Assembly (NCBI RefSeq): GCF_016097555.1
Contig: NC_054709.1
Location: 28,962,473-29,026,472 of the forward strand
Direction of reading: 5' to 3'
From: Gigantopelta aegis
Taxonomy: Eukaryota > Mollusca > Gastropoda > Neomphalida > Peltospiridae
Length of the DNA stretch: 64,000 nucleotides
The notes below the pieces were generated by a model, which did no database searches, was not told the DNA's origin, and saw only the letters and a program-made list of their open reading frames with translations. Of the stretch, positions 21,897 through 31,879 are shown piece after piece. Each line of letters begins with the position of its first letter. Positions within the stretch are counted from its first letter, which is position 1. A program made the translations under genes and the position numbers.

Positions 21897-22193
21897 GGGG
21901 GAAAACCCGCTGTCGCCACTACATGGGCTACTCTTTCCGATTAGCAGCAAGGGATCTTTTATTTATACTTCCCACAGGCAGGATAGCACAAACCATGGCC
22001 TTTGTTGAACCAGTTATGGATCACTGGTCGGTGTAAGTGGTTTACACCTACCCATTGAGCCTTGCGGAGCACTCACTCAGGGTTTGGAGTCGGTATCTGG
22101 ATGAAAAATCCCATGCCTCGACTGGGATTCGAACCCAGTACCTATCAGCCTGTAGACCGATGGCCTAACCACGACGCCACCGAGGCCGGTCTT
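21897..22193 (-). repeat. SINE family B
   Basis: Runs from AACCCGCTGTCGCCACTACA to GACGCCACCGAGGCCGGTC in reverse orientation, 3' tail missing. Confidence 0.88.
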
Positions 22194-22569
22194 TTGACCA
22201 AAGACTTTGATAATCATAATCTCTACAAGTGGACATTATGCTTAAAAAAACAACAACAACAACAACAACAACTAAAATATTTTATAGAAATGCTTTCTGT
22301 TTGGCATTATCACGTGGGGCCAGCACACGCGACCCATGTATAGTCTCGAACAAATGTAAATACGAATCGAAGGGTGTCGTCTAAGCGAGAGATTCTAAGA
22401 CGTTTTAATTTTAGTTCTGTACTTTACGATTGCCGATACATGTATGTACATACATGCACATATTGCTGATACATATCTTTGTTCTTTACATGGTGTTATT
22501 GATGGACTTCAGTCGGCGGAACCCTCTGAATCACATGGTTCAGATTTATAAACATATAGTAGTAATAGA

Positions 22570-22572
22570 GGC

Positions 22573-22669
<97 letters not shown>

Positions 22670-22741
22670 GAGAGAGAGAGAGATAGATAGAGAGAGAGAC
22701 ACCCATATATAGAGAGAGAGAGACAGAGAGAGAGAGAGAAA

Positions 22742-22811
<70 letters not shown>

Positions 22812-22824
22812 GCACAGAGAGAGG

Positions 22825-22900
<76 letters not shown>
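22570..22900. repeat. (GA)n microsatellite, about 330 bp
   Basis: Nearly pure GA with brief CACACA and CCCATATATA breaks. It lies about 280 bp downstream of the first GPCR stop. Three overlapping Ser/Leu ORFs on the other strand are artefacts. Confidence 0.97.
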
Positions 22901-22902
<2 letters not shown>

Positions 22903-22929
22903 TCCTGCTTCCAACATACAGGAAACTCC

Positions 22930-23050
22930 TGTGGAGCAGCAATGCATATTGTTATATGCACTTTTCATATGGGCAGTACAGTGTATACCACCGCCTTTGA
23001 GGTACAGGTTGTGAGACACTGGGTGAAAGGAAACCACCCGAGTCCATATT
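22930..23050 (-). repeat. Old SINE relic in GPCR 3' flank
   Basis: AGCAATGCATATTGTTATATGCAC, ACCACCGCCTTTGAGGTACAG and GACACTGGGTG match family A body in reverse, heavily diverged. The equivalent relic follows the second GPCR at 40635-40760. Confidence 0.6.
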
Positions 23051-23176
23051 TCGTACATAGTACCCCTCGCACCTCAGGCGAAATCTCTATCACGCTCCAC
23101 ACTCGAGTTACTAAATCGCTTGACTCTCAAACGGTGGATCGTTGGTGGTCACGTTCTCCAATTACACAAGCACACG

Positions 23177-25036
23177 TCATGCGATATGCCAGTCCAGTTT
23201 GAATATTCTGATAAACGTCCGTCTGAACTCGGGATTGGCCAGCGCATAGCACAAGGGGTTGACGGCGCTGTTGAGGTAACAGAGCCAGTAGGTGACGGTG
23301 TAGAAGGTCGTGTTCACGTTCTCGTACCACCCCACCGTTCTCGTGAACACCACGACGTTGTACGGCGTCCAACTGATGAGGAACGCACCGAGAATCAGCG
23401 TTATCGCCTTCAGCGATCTGCGCACATGGTTTTTGTAGATCTGCTTCTGTTCGTGATTCCAATCGATGATCCACCTCATCGACTCGAACTTACACACTTT
23501 TTTTGCGTTAATTTTGACGTCTGCATAGTTCACAGGAGACCGACTGGTACCCTCTAACCCGTCGTCGTCTGCTCCACAAGCACACTGATCCTTGAGTGTA
23601 GTCACATCCCCGACAACTGACGGCGCCGTAACGTCAGTTTTGTTAGCTTCGTCATGGGCTGGTTTTGAATTTTCGTTCGTAACAAGTTCTTGAAGAGGTT
23701 TTGTTGCCAAACCATTCGTAACCGTTTCTTTTTTATGAGTTAATGCTGCTTTTCCAATTGTAACTGCTTTATCAGGATCTTGTATTGCGTTCCCATTCAT
23801 AGATTCTTCTGGAGCTGGTTTTGATGTTTCATTTGTAACAAGTCTTTTTGTTGTTTTTGTTGCTTTCCCATTCGTAATTACGTTTTCGTGAGTTATTGCT
23901 GCTTTCCAATTTATCATTTTTTTGCCGGTCACTTTCCCATTCATTACTGATTCCTCAGGAGCTGGTTTTGACTTTTCATTCGTAACAAAATCGTCGTAAG
24001 CTTTTGTCACTTTCCCGTTTGTATCTGTTAGTGGTAGGAAGAAGGCTGGTTTCTTTGCCATCGAAGACCGATTCTCGCTTTTGTTTTCATCCTTGCATAA
24101 GGTACTTTCAGAATTAATTTCCAAATTTGTCAATTTATTCACAATTCCAGTGTTGTCAACATCTTTGACCGCGGTGTCAGAAACCAAGCAGGAATCTTTT
24201 GTGCTGCCTGCACACAGACCTTGACCGCTGAGGTCGGTTTTCAAGTTATCGTTCTTGTCGGAACCTGAAAACGTGACCTTTTGTGTCCTAGACTTAAAGC
24301 TGTTATTCTTCGGCAGCTGGAGTTTATGCGTGAGCGTGTGTTCGCAGCTGGTTCCCTCATTCTGTGAAGTGCCCATCTGATTGCTCGAGTGCCACATCGT
24401 GTTTCTGGAACCCGACGACCTGTGCATGAACAGAGCAGTGATGTAGATCCGTCTGTACAGGACGCACATGTACACCAAGGGTATCCAGTAGTAACCGACC
24501 GCCCACATGAGCGTAAACACTCTGTCCTCCATGAACAGGACGTGACAGGATCCCTCTTCGTGCATCTTCCCGTCATCAACAAGACCGTGCCACCCTGCTA
24601 TGGCCGTGGTGAATATTACTATGGCAAATGTCCAGACGATGGCGATCACGATACTAACGTTTCTCTTTGTCTGATAGTCCGTGTATGTCCAGGGAAACGT
24701 GAACAACAGGAACCTGTCCGTCGTTATCAGGAACACGCCCATCTTTGACGCCATGCACGCTGTGAAGTCCAGTATCAGCCACGCTTGACAGACCCAACGT
24801 CCCAGAACCCAGCGGTCCAGATATATGAACTGCAGGAAAAAGGGCATCGATATCAGTCCTACCATGAAATCGGAAACCGCCAGGGATGCAAGGAAATAGT
24901 GCTGCGGCTTTCGAATGGTGTGCTGGATGATGAACGCCAGAATGACCATCAGATTTGCTACACAGATGATGGCGACGAAAACTGTCGAACCGATGATCAA
25001 CCAGTTGGGTATGTTATTGGATGTCAGGTTGTACAT
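23177..25036 (-). CDS. Class A GPCR, aminergic/muscarinic-like orphan, intronless (619 aa)
   Basis: Seven membrane segments are visible: TM1 about 11-35 (N in CVANLMVIL), TM2 with SLAVSDF (D2.50), TM3 with CQAW, LILDFTACMASKMG (D3.32) and TTDRF in place of DRY, TM4, TM5 about 175-200, TM6 with FLISWTPYN and TM7 with YWLCYLNSAVNPLCYA. A Cys in the second extracellular loop (EEGSCHV) can pair with the TM3 Cys. WTPYN and YWLCY are hallmarks of muscarinic receptors, and D3.32 indicates an amine ligand, but DRF and overall divergence make acetylcholine only a guess. The third intracellular loop is about 330 residues and holds degenerate repeats of the type VTNGKATK and VTNEKSKPAPEES. N-terminus is short with one NLT glycosylation site. 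The chosen ATG is supported by the aligned start of the paralogue at 42635. The whole CDS is one exon. Confidence 0.93.
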   Translation of the reverse strand: MYNLTSNNIPNWLIIGSTVFVAIICVANLMVILAFIIQHTIRKPQHYFLASLAVSDFMVGLISMPFFLQFIYLDRWVLGRWVCQAWLILDFTACMASKMGVFLITTDRFLLFTFPWTYTDYQTKRNVSIVIAIVWTFAIVIFTTAIAGWHGLVDDGKMHEEGSCHVLFMEDRVFTLMWAVGYYWIPLVYMCVLYRRIYITALFMHRSSGSRNTMWHSSNQMGTSQNEGTSCEHTLTHKLQLPKNNSFKSRTQKVTFSGSDKNDNLKTDLSGQGLCAGSTKDSCLVSDTAVKDVDNTGIVNKLTNLEINSESTLCKDENKSENRSSMAKKPAFFLPLTDTNGKVTKAYDDFVTNEKSKPAPEESVMNGKVTGKKMINWKAAITHENVITNGKATKTTKRLVTNETSKPAPEESMNGNAIQDPDKAVTIGKAALTHKKETVTNGLATKPLQELVTNENSKPAHDEANKTDVTAPSVVGDVTTLKDQCACGADDDGLEGTSRSPVNYADVKINAKKVCKFESMRWIIDWNHEQKQIYKNHVRRSLKAITLILGAFLISWTPYNVVVFTRTVGWYENVNTTFYTVTYWLCYLNSAVNPLCYALANPEFRRTFIRIFKLDWHIA

Positions 25037-25210
25037 GCCGAGGTGTTTACAACGACCTTCTCTCCTAGCAGGACAGAAATGTTCTTCTGAAGGCGGCTGG
25101 CAAGACGATTATCAACTTGTGATGGATGGTCAACAATGTCAGTGTAACGTCATCTGCAAAGAACAGGATCGAGTGAAATTCACAAAACAACCTAACTTTA
25201 CTAGTCTGGT
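25037..25210 (-). promoter_or_regulatory. 5' flank of GPCR 1, shared with paralogue
   Basis: Contains one copy of the TAGCAGGACAGAAATGTTCT unit that is repeated about a dozen times upstream of GPCR 2, followed by a conserved non-repeated block (GTGATGGATGGTCA, CATCTGCAAAGAACAGGA). Probably 5' UTR or proximal promoter; inferred from conservation only. Confidence 0.6.
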
Positions 25211-25363
25211 TGTATAATTTCAAAATGAATATTTTGTGGGGAAAAAAGTAAAAGAAAATGAATTCTATATTTTTCTGAATCAGTACACCCCATGTGTTTA
25301 GAAAAAACCTATCAGTGCGATATAATTTAAGGTCGATTATGGATAATAAATATGATATTAAAC

Positions 25364-25760
25364 ATACTACCATTTCGTATCATGTTTATGATAAAGCTCG
25401 TGACAACTGAAAATTATTTCACTTGGGGCATAGCCTAAACATGATACGAAACATGATACGACATGGAAGCTCGTTTAATACCCTATAAGAGAACCAGCTG
25501 AATTCGTTTCCTGAATTTCCGTAAGATTTTACCCGTGACGTAACGCTGGGAACACCTGTCGCTAGCCAGCGCCGTTGTGATTACACTCCATTGCTTCTCT
25601 TGCGTCTTGTTATAGTTACATCATCCTTGTACGAGAGATTCGTCTAGTAGCCCGAGATCTATCACACCCGTCATATCACTCAACGGCCGCAATAACCGTG
25701 GTCTAACAAGACGAATCTCGAGTGATGGATGAGGTAACTACCTTGTACCACGCCCCTATG
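25364..25760. repeat. Inverted-repeat DNA upstream of GPCR 1
   Basis: TTTCGTATCATGTTTA (25373) pairs with AAACATGATACGAAA (25438). Separately GAGATTCGTCT near 25634 pairs with AGACGAATCTC near 25709, with flanking GTTACATCATCC/GGATGAGGTAAC extending the arms to about 30 bp. Confidence 0.7.
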
Positions 25761-25849
25761 ACGTCACCATGCTCGTGAAGAAGTTTTATAATTTAATTGT
25801 AGCAGGCACATGTCACCTTGCTTCGCAGCATTCTACCATTTAATTAATT

Positions 25850-26990
25850 GCGACTTACGGCTCCCTACTGGAGTACAAAGTTACGTACACCGGGTCACGG
25901 GCGACCGTGATCTTGGTGTACCGTGACAAGGTACAGAAGAAGGGAAGATGGAGGAAGAGGAGACGTACGCCAGGGGTGGCTCACGGGGGTGGACACCGAT
26001 GGGTAAACCGCCGGCAGCGGCCCCTTCTGCGTCGCCGCCCAACGCCGCCACCACAAGGACGAAGCAGAGGACCGAAGAGGCACCTGCCCCAACGGATTCT
26101 GCTTCAGCGCCCATGACAGACCCGGACGACCTGGACACAGCTATCTGTAACACACCGTATCGGCCACCCACTCCACCGGCCCATACTTCACCGATTTTAC
26201 AGGCGACATCCGTCGAGACGCCGGTCCGGAAAGCAGCTGTTCCAAAGCGGAAGGCAACCGCTCCCCCGAACGGCCAACCAGACAAGCCATGCCAACCGTC
26301 TGCACTACCGCCGAAACCGGACTTGGAACGAGCTGAGCAGTAGTCACTACAGGCCGGCCGTCTACACAAGCGATACGCTCAGCTCGTCAAGGTCAACCCT
26401 GAGGAAGTTTGTCAACTGATCACTCAACCTAAGCACGAGGTCAACCAACAGCTTCCAGCGAGTCGTGCAGACGGGGACTTTGCGCTCCACAAGGTCACGT
26501 TGCGGGAGGGACACACACTTTGCCTAATTCACCAAGGTGTGCTACTCCAAGAAATGGGCAACCCGACCATCCATCGTGTCATCAAGACTATAGCGGGGAA
26601 AGACTACCGCCCAATCGACAAGATTTTAGCAACCTCCTCATACCGACAGTACCTCCAGCAACTGGACATCATCATCTGTATCGGGTCTCCGTGATGTCAT
26701 CCTCATCACCAACCTCCCTTTAAACCTTTTTGGCCGTCATCTCAAAAACTTTGTTTATTTTTTTGGTAAATAGTCTGTCACCTTCACTTTTGGATGAGCA
26801 GTCAAATGTTTTGTTTGGCCTTAATTTTAACCAGACATGGTTATTCTCAATTTTGCTAACTTTTTCCAAATTCCGCCCACCTCAAAATTACCCTCTCCCC
26901 TTCTATCCCGGAATGGTCTCTGGCGAAGTCAGAGGCTAAGTCCGGGGTGGGCGTGCCTGAACCTTCGTTGGATATGGGCACGTAAAAAGA
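25850..26990 (+). pseudogene. Coding repeat family X, copy 1
   Basis: Homologous along its length to 50370-52030. An upstream frame reads SRATVILVYRDKVQKK then a basic stretch. After a frameshift near 25985 the frame starting at 25948 continues to TGA 26692-26694 with a single internal TAG at 26341-26343. Aligned to copy 2, that TAG stands where copy 2 has Trp (EQ*SLQA versus AAWSLAI), so it is probably a mutated TGG. The C-terminal part shares the block NPTIHRVIKTIAG with copy 2 (DNYTIHRVLKIIAG). The middle is Pro/Ala-rich and basic. The 3' end GCGTGCCTGAACCTTCGTTG/GATATGGGCACGTAAA resembles the SINE C tail. No RT, integrase or transposase motif seen. I do not recognise the family; a retroelement ORF1-like role is only a guess. 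Confidence 0.7.
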
Positions 26991-27088
26991 GTTCCCATTC
27001 CCATACCTTGCTTCGCAGTCCGAATCGGACGTATATTGTGGTAGGCCTGTGGGTGCAGTCATGTATCCGACATTAATAATGAGATGGA

Positions 27089-27476
27089 CCGGCCTCGGTG
27101 GCGTCGTGGCAGGCCATCGGTCTACAGGCTGGTAGGTACTGGGTTCGGATCCCAGTCGAGGCATGGGATTTTTAATCCAGATACCAACTCCAAACCCTGA
27201 GTGAGTGCTCCGCAAGGCTCAATGGGTAGATGTAAACCACTTGCACCAACCAGTGATCCATAACTGGTTCAACAAAGGCCATGGTTTGTGCTATCCTGCC
27301 TGTGGGAAGCGCAAATAAAAGATCCCTTGCTGCCAATCGGAAGAGTAGCCCATGCAGTGGCGACAGCGGGTTTCCTCTCAAAATCTGTGTGGTCCTTAAC
27401 CATATGTCTGACGCCATATAACCGTAAATAAAATGTGTTGAGTGCGTCGATAAATAAAACACTTCTTTCTTTCTTT
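27089..27476 (+). repeat. SINE family B, full length
   Basis: From ACCGGCCTCGGTGGCGTCGT to AAATAAAACACTTCTTTC plus TTTCTTT. Confidence 0.92.
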
Positions 27477-27521
27477 AATAATAAAATGAAAGACTAAATT
27501 TTATAAACTTAAAAATAATGT

Positions 27522-27527
27522 TTTATT
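27522..27527 (-). terminator. Candidate poly(A) signal AATAAA
   Basis: Reverse complement of TTTATT, about 90 bp past the stop codon of the small minus-strand gene. Suits a short 3' UTR. Confidence 0.5.
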
Positions 27528-27615
27528 CAGCACAGTTGGAACTAATTTCATACTGAAAATCAAAAGAATTCACTTGTTGATTACACGTGTGTACGTCCTC
27601 GACAAGTAAATTAAG

Positions 27616-27760
27616 TTAAGTTCGTGTCCAATATTTGATTTTAACGTCTTTGCCACGCAAGTAGCTCAATTTTTGATACTGTCTCACTGTATCCCCGGAT
27701 CTGTTGTAGGAGTACTTGTTATTTGCAGTGTCTATTGTTGTTTGTACCACTTCAGTAATT
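27616..27760 (-). CDS. Probable last exon of small unidentified gene
   Basis: Preceded on the minus strand by TTTATATTTTCAG, a good acceptor. The open frame reads ITEVVQTTIDTANNKYSYNR then SGDTVRQYQKLSYLRGKDVK and ends WTRT plus TAA, with a poly(A) signal after. The exon enters in phase 2, which does not fit the phase 0 donor of the exon at 28403, so an intermediate exon between them is missing from this annotation. Product not recognised. Confidence 0.5.
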
Positions 27761-28324
27761 CTGAAAATATAAACTAATGAAGCTGTTAAGTTTATGTACA
27801 TGACAATAGGTTACATATATGACAGTTCAAACTATAATATAATGCACTTCATAAAGCAAACGAATATACACTTCACCATGTACAAATAAAAGGTTATTCA
27901 AGAGATTTACATTAAAAAAAGGAGACAATTTAACTACCTCGTTTTTTGAAAAGCAAGACGCAGTACACCCTCGTTTTAATTAACAGTACACTACTAGACA
28001 ATATAATTGCAACACGCAGTACACCGTTGTTTGTGGTTTTAGACAAATATTTATAAAACTACAATATTTTGTATAGTAGAACTTACACAATATATTTAAT
28101 ATAATTTAAGGGTCATTTACATGCAATGTTTTACATCCATATCAAAATAATTCTTTAGTAAATGGACATGTTTTGGTCAGGTATTGTGAAACTTACGACG
28201 AGAAAACGTTATAGATTTGGTTTTACTTGAAGATCCATCATTTCATATGGCTTTCCGATGAAATAATTGTATTGGCAGATTATCTAGCAAGTAACCGCTT
28301 AACATTGTTCAACATAAATCTCCA

Positions 28325-28358
<34 letters not shown>

Positions 28359-28402
28359 AGAAGAAAAAAAAATAGCAGAAAAAAAAGAAGCAAACAGCTT
28401 AC

Positions 28403-28471
28403 CTCGATCCGGTTGAATTTTGCTTTTTTTCTCTCTTCGGAGCTCGCAATATCCTGTATACGACGATACAT
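28403..28471 (-). CDS. Probable first coding exon of the same small gene
   Basis: ATG at 28471 opens 23 codons (MYRRIQDIASSEERKKAKFN then RIE) ending at GAG followed by GTAAGC, a good donor. Charged and probably helical. Upstream minus-strand sequence to about 28560 is plausible 5' UTR. The A/T homopolymer at 28324-28365 lies in the intron. Confidence 0.5.
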
Positions 28472-28611
28472 GGTGATTATGTGCTGTGCTAAGTGTACTG
28501 CGGTAAAATGAGCGTTTCAATAACGTTCGTTCACGACGAGGAGGAAAATACATAAAAATAAAGAAAGAGTTATCGTCCTTGAGAAACAAACGAGAAATTT
28601 CAATAGGCGTG

Positions 28612-28661
28612 TACCGGCCTTGGTGGTGTCGCCGTTAAGTCATCGGACGGACATAAGGCTG
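28612..28661 (+). repeat. SINE family C head fragment
   Basis: ACCGGCCTTGGTGGTGTCGC to GGACATAAGGCTG, then lost. A (TG)n/(CG TG)n tract follows at 28856-28914. Confidence 0.75.
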
Positions 28662-29110
28662 TTGTTTATTATTTTTATTAAGAACATTTAAAAAATCTTT
28701 TCATCTTGAAGTGTTCTACCATTACTCATATACATATACATATACACATGTTGGGTACTCGAGTTTACAGAGGTCGAGATAACGAAGTCTGACTGTAGAA
28801 CAAATATAGCACACTCGGCGGAAGCATGTAGACATTGGCGGGGATTGGGTGGATGGTGTGTGTGTGTGTGTGTTTGTGCGTGCGTGCGTGCGTGCGTGCG
28901 TGTGTGTGTGTGACTGAGATCGAGGGCGCAAAGGAAAGTTTCTAGGGGGTTCGGGGGGTATATTCTTCTGTAAAAGTTTGAAAAATAGTTGTCCCATCCT
29001 CCTAAATATATATATATATTTTTTTTGTAAAAGTAAAAGTGTTTTGGAAAAAATACCAACAACACAAAACCCCCCAACAAAAACAAAAATTGTTTAATAT
29101 ATATATATAT

Positions 29111-30592
29111 TCTTCAAAAAAAGAAACGCATAGAGCATATGTTTCATAACATTAATTTTGAAATAACAATAGTGAATGTTTTAGTATTATCTTATTCTAT
29201 AGCTAGTGGATATGATATCATGCAATTCTGAAGCTGACAAAACGCATGATTTGACGTCGGCACGTGCAAATATGTTTTTCACAATATCCATAATAATGGT
29301 TGCAGAGCTCACATTTATCACGTACAAATCATACACGTACAGCACGTGCACTACCCCTTGCCAGAAAATTGAGTTACATTCACACACGCATTATCGATAG
29401 TGTCGCTACGTAACGTTGAAATTATGCCCAGGCTGACAGAACCACAACGTAACAACGCAATTGGCCGGATGGAAGCCGGGGAATCGCAATCAACAGTTGC
29501 ACGTCTTTTCAACACATCTCAGAGTACAATATCTAGGCTTTGGCACCGTTATCAGCAAACTGGAGTGTCATGTGACCGCCCCAGTTCCGGTCGTCCCAGA
29601 GTTACCACACCGGCGCAAGACAGATACATACGTCTACGACATTTACGTGACAGATTCCTAACTGCTTCATCATCAACTTCTGCCATACCTGGGATGCGAA
29701 GAATTTCGGACCAGACCGTAAGAAACCGTTTACGTGAAGCCAATATCCGAGCTAGAAGACCAGCTAGACGGATAATTTTAACCGCGCAACATAGGCGTCT
29801 ACGGCTTACATGGTGCAGTCGTTGTCTGATATGGCGTCGACAGCAGTGGCGAAGAGTGGCTTTCAGCGACGAGTCGCGTTTTTTGCTTCAACGCGCCGAC
29901 GGCAGAGCTAGAGTTTACCGACGACGTAACGAGCGTTATGCCAATAATTATGTGCTGCAGGTGGACAGATATGGAGGGGAGAGTGTTATGGTATGGGCGG
30001 CCATCACTTACACTGGCAGAACAGACCGTGTACATGTCCCAGGTCATCTAACAGCCCAACGTTACTGCAACGAAATTCTCCAGCGTCACGCCATACCTTT
30101 CATCAACGCCGAAAATGTCATCTTCCAGCACGACAATGCACGACCACATAGCGCACGTATAACAACAGACTTCCTGAATCAACACAATGTCGGAGTGATG
30201 CCATGGCCTTCAAGATCACCTGATCTTAACCCCATCGAGCACATGTGGGATGAACTAGATCGACGTTTACGGCAATGTAACCCTGCGCCACAAACGCTAC
30301 CCAAGCTGCTCCAGGCTTTGCAACAAACATGGGCTACAATTCCCCAGCCTGTGATTCAAGCATTATTTGATTCCATGCGTAGGAGGTGCCAAGCCGTCAT
30401 TGCTGCTCATGGGGCTCATACTCGATATTAGTGTCCATGACCGTGACCTTGATACGGTGGCCTAATCCTGTTGATTTGATAGACGATTTCATTCCAAGTG
30501 ATGATCTGCTCTGGTATTGAGCAAAGATATGATGCTATAAATTTGCAATCCAATCCTAACATATACCAGTTATGCGTTTCTTTTTTTGAAGA
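29111..30592 (+). mobile_element. Tc1/mariner element, complete
   Basis: Identical 22-bp terminal inverted repeats start TCTTCAAAAAAAGAAACGCA at 29111-29132 and mirror it at 30571-30592. The element is 1482 bp and is flanked by TA-rich DNA that hides the exact TA duplication. Confidence 0.93.
29424..30431 (+). CDS. Tc1-like transposase, DD34E, intact (335 aa)
   Basis: Cuts and pastes its own element into TA sites. The N-terminal paired-type helix-turn-helix (about 8-47: STVARLFNTSQSTISRLW) is followed by a GRPR hook at 56-59, a second HTH (about 95-110) and an RNase H-fold catalytic core. Catalytic residues are D149 (FSDESRF), D237 (FQHDNARPHSA) and E272 (SPDLNPIEHMW); 34 residues separate the last two. 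The frame has no stop or frameshift and the length is normal for Tc1 transposases (about 340). A GTG 24 nt upstream is in frame but the ATG at MPRLTEPQ fits the family start. Intact ORF plus identical TIRs suggest recent activity. Confidence 0.95.
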   Translation: MPRLTEPQRNNAIGRMEAGESQSTVARLFNTSQSTISRLWHRYQQTGVSCDRPSSGRPRVTTPAQDRYIRLRHLRDRFLTASSSTSAIPGMRRISDQTVRNRLREANIRARRPARRIILTAQHRRLRLTWCSRCLIWRRQQWRRVAFSDESRFLLQRADGRARVYRRRNERYANNYVLQVDRYGGESVMVWAAITYTGRTDRVHVPGHLTAQRYCNEILQRHAIPFINAENVIFQHDNARPHSARITTDFLNQHNVGVMPWPSRSPDLNPIEHMWDELDRRLRQCNPAPQTLPKLLQALQQTWATIPQPVIQALFDSMRRRCQAVIAAHGAHTRY

Positions 30593-30649
30593 GTATATAT
30601 ATATATATATATTTGTGTGTGCAATTTAGGTAACAATCGGCTCAGAAAT

Positions 30650-31030
30650 AAATAACTTGTAGTACATTTCATAATATGAAAAACAAAAGGCGTTCCCTGT
30701 GGGTCCTAAACTATAGGTGTCCAGAAATGCAAGGTCACTTTTCAATATGTTTTTGATTCCTATTGAACGCATCTTGACATTCTGTGATCCAAATGTATTT
30801 AACCTTTTGTCTTGAGGTAAATTTGTTAAAGGGAAAGTAATTCTACTGAAATTTTTACAAAATTTTACCTATAATACCCAGCCATTCCAAATTGTGTTTT
30901 CTCCATCTGGCTGTATATTTCTTGTTTTAGGTATATATAATTAATCAATGCTTTCAACTTTGATGTTCAATGTTGGCCTATTTGTTTGTAATATGACCAA
31001 CCAATTGAATCCAATTGAAATCGTAACAGT
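30650..31030. repeat. Direct repeat, left copy, beside Gypsy relic
   Basis: AACTTGTAGTACA through AAATTGTGTTTTCTCCATCT to AATCGTAACAGTAGG. Parallels 31880-32275 in order and orientation, with moderate divergence. Confidence 0.65.
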
Positions 31031-31760
31031 AGGTTTAGCAAAATCACTTTTACCCACACACACACAGTCAACCGGGCTTTAGAAAGTCTACCAAACAGTT
31101 CCTTGATTTGACTAATATGCTGATCCCAACTATGACTATAAACAAACAAATCATCAACATAAGCCTGACATTGTTCTAATCCAGAAATGACCTGATAATC
31201 ATTCTTTGGAATGTAGCCTGAGAATTTTTCATTCCAAATGGACAAAGAGATATTCGAATAGACCCATCAGCGGTTAGAAACGCAGAGAGAGAGAGAGGCC
31301 CGTTTAGTTAATGGTATTTGCCAGTAACCTTTCAAAAGGTCCAACTTGCTAATATACTTAGGAGGTTCCTATTTATCAATGCAGTCATCAATTCGTGGGA
31401 TAGGAAACGAATCTGATTTGGTCACAGCATTAACTTTGCGAAAATCTGTACAGAACCGTACACTACCATCAGGTTTAGGAACAAGTCTTCCTAAGGAGAA
31501 CTCCAGTTACTAAAACTAGGTTGAAGAATGCCGTTCTCAAGCATATAATCTATTTAGTTTCGGATAAGTTCCTGTTTTTGTGGATTAACTCGATAAGCAT
31601 GTTGACTTAATTGACTTGGAATCACCAACATCAACATCATGTTTAATAACATTTGGTCGACTAGGAACATCTGGGAAAATTTGGCTAAATTCAGAAATGA
31701 TTTGTTGAACATCACTTTGTTGGCGCACTTAAATGGTGGTTTTAAATGAAGATGATAACA
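30990..31760 (-). pseudogene. Ty3/Gypsy reverse transcriptase relic
   Basis: Minus-strand pieces in several frames read, in order, [85 protein letters not shown] and EQCQAYVDDLFVYSHSWDQH. These are RT blocks of a Gypsy pol polyprotein; the YVDD box is intact. Stops and shifts (for example near 31375 and 31280) break the frame. No protease, RNase H or integrase is seen. Confidence 0.85.
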
Positions 31761-31879
31761 ATATCAACGAATTTACCAATTTAGGGCTCAACTGGATTAA
31801 AATTTCATCATTTCATCTTAACATCCAGAATATATTATATTTGTCGCGCAAATTAGGTTTTTTTCGGACGACGCGAAAC

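Larger units (their letters stand above)
28990..30725. mobile_element. TA-type MITE split by a Tc1 element
   Basis: Left part TTTTTTGTAAAAGTAAAAGT and GTGTTTTGGAA, right part GTGCAATTTAGG, AATAAATAACTTGTAGTA and CCTGTGGGTCCTAAACTATA match the family at 53371. The (TA)n runs beside the Tc1 ends probably grew from the target TA. Confidence 0.7.

Noticed and set aside
22496..23058. Three overlapping 148-170 aa Ser/Leu-rich ORFs
   Set aside because: They are translations of the (GA)n microsatellite on the opposite strand.
23120..25217. ORFs on the plus strand opposite GPCR 1
   Set aside because: Antisense shadows of the receptor with no domain.
28280..28402. Extension of the 28471 ORF through a Phe/Leu run
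   Set aside because: The run is a poly-T/A tract after a good GTAAGC donor, so it is intronic.
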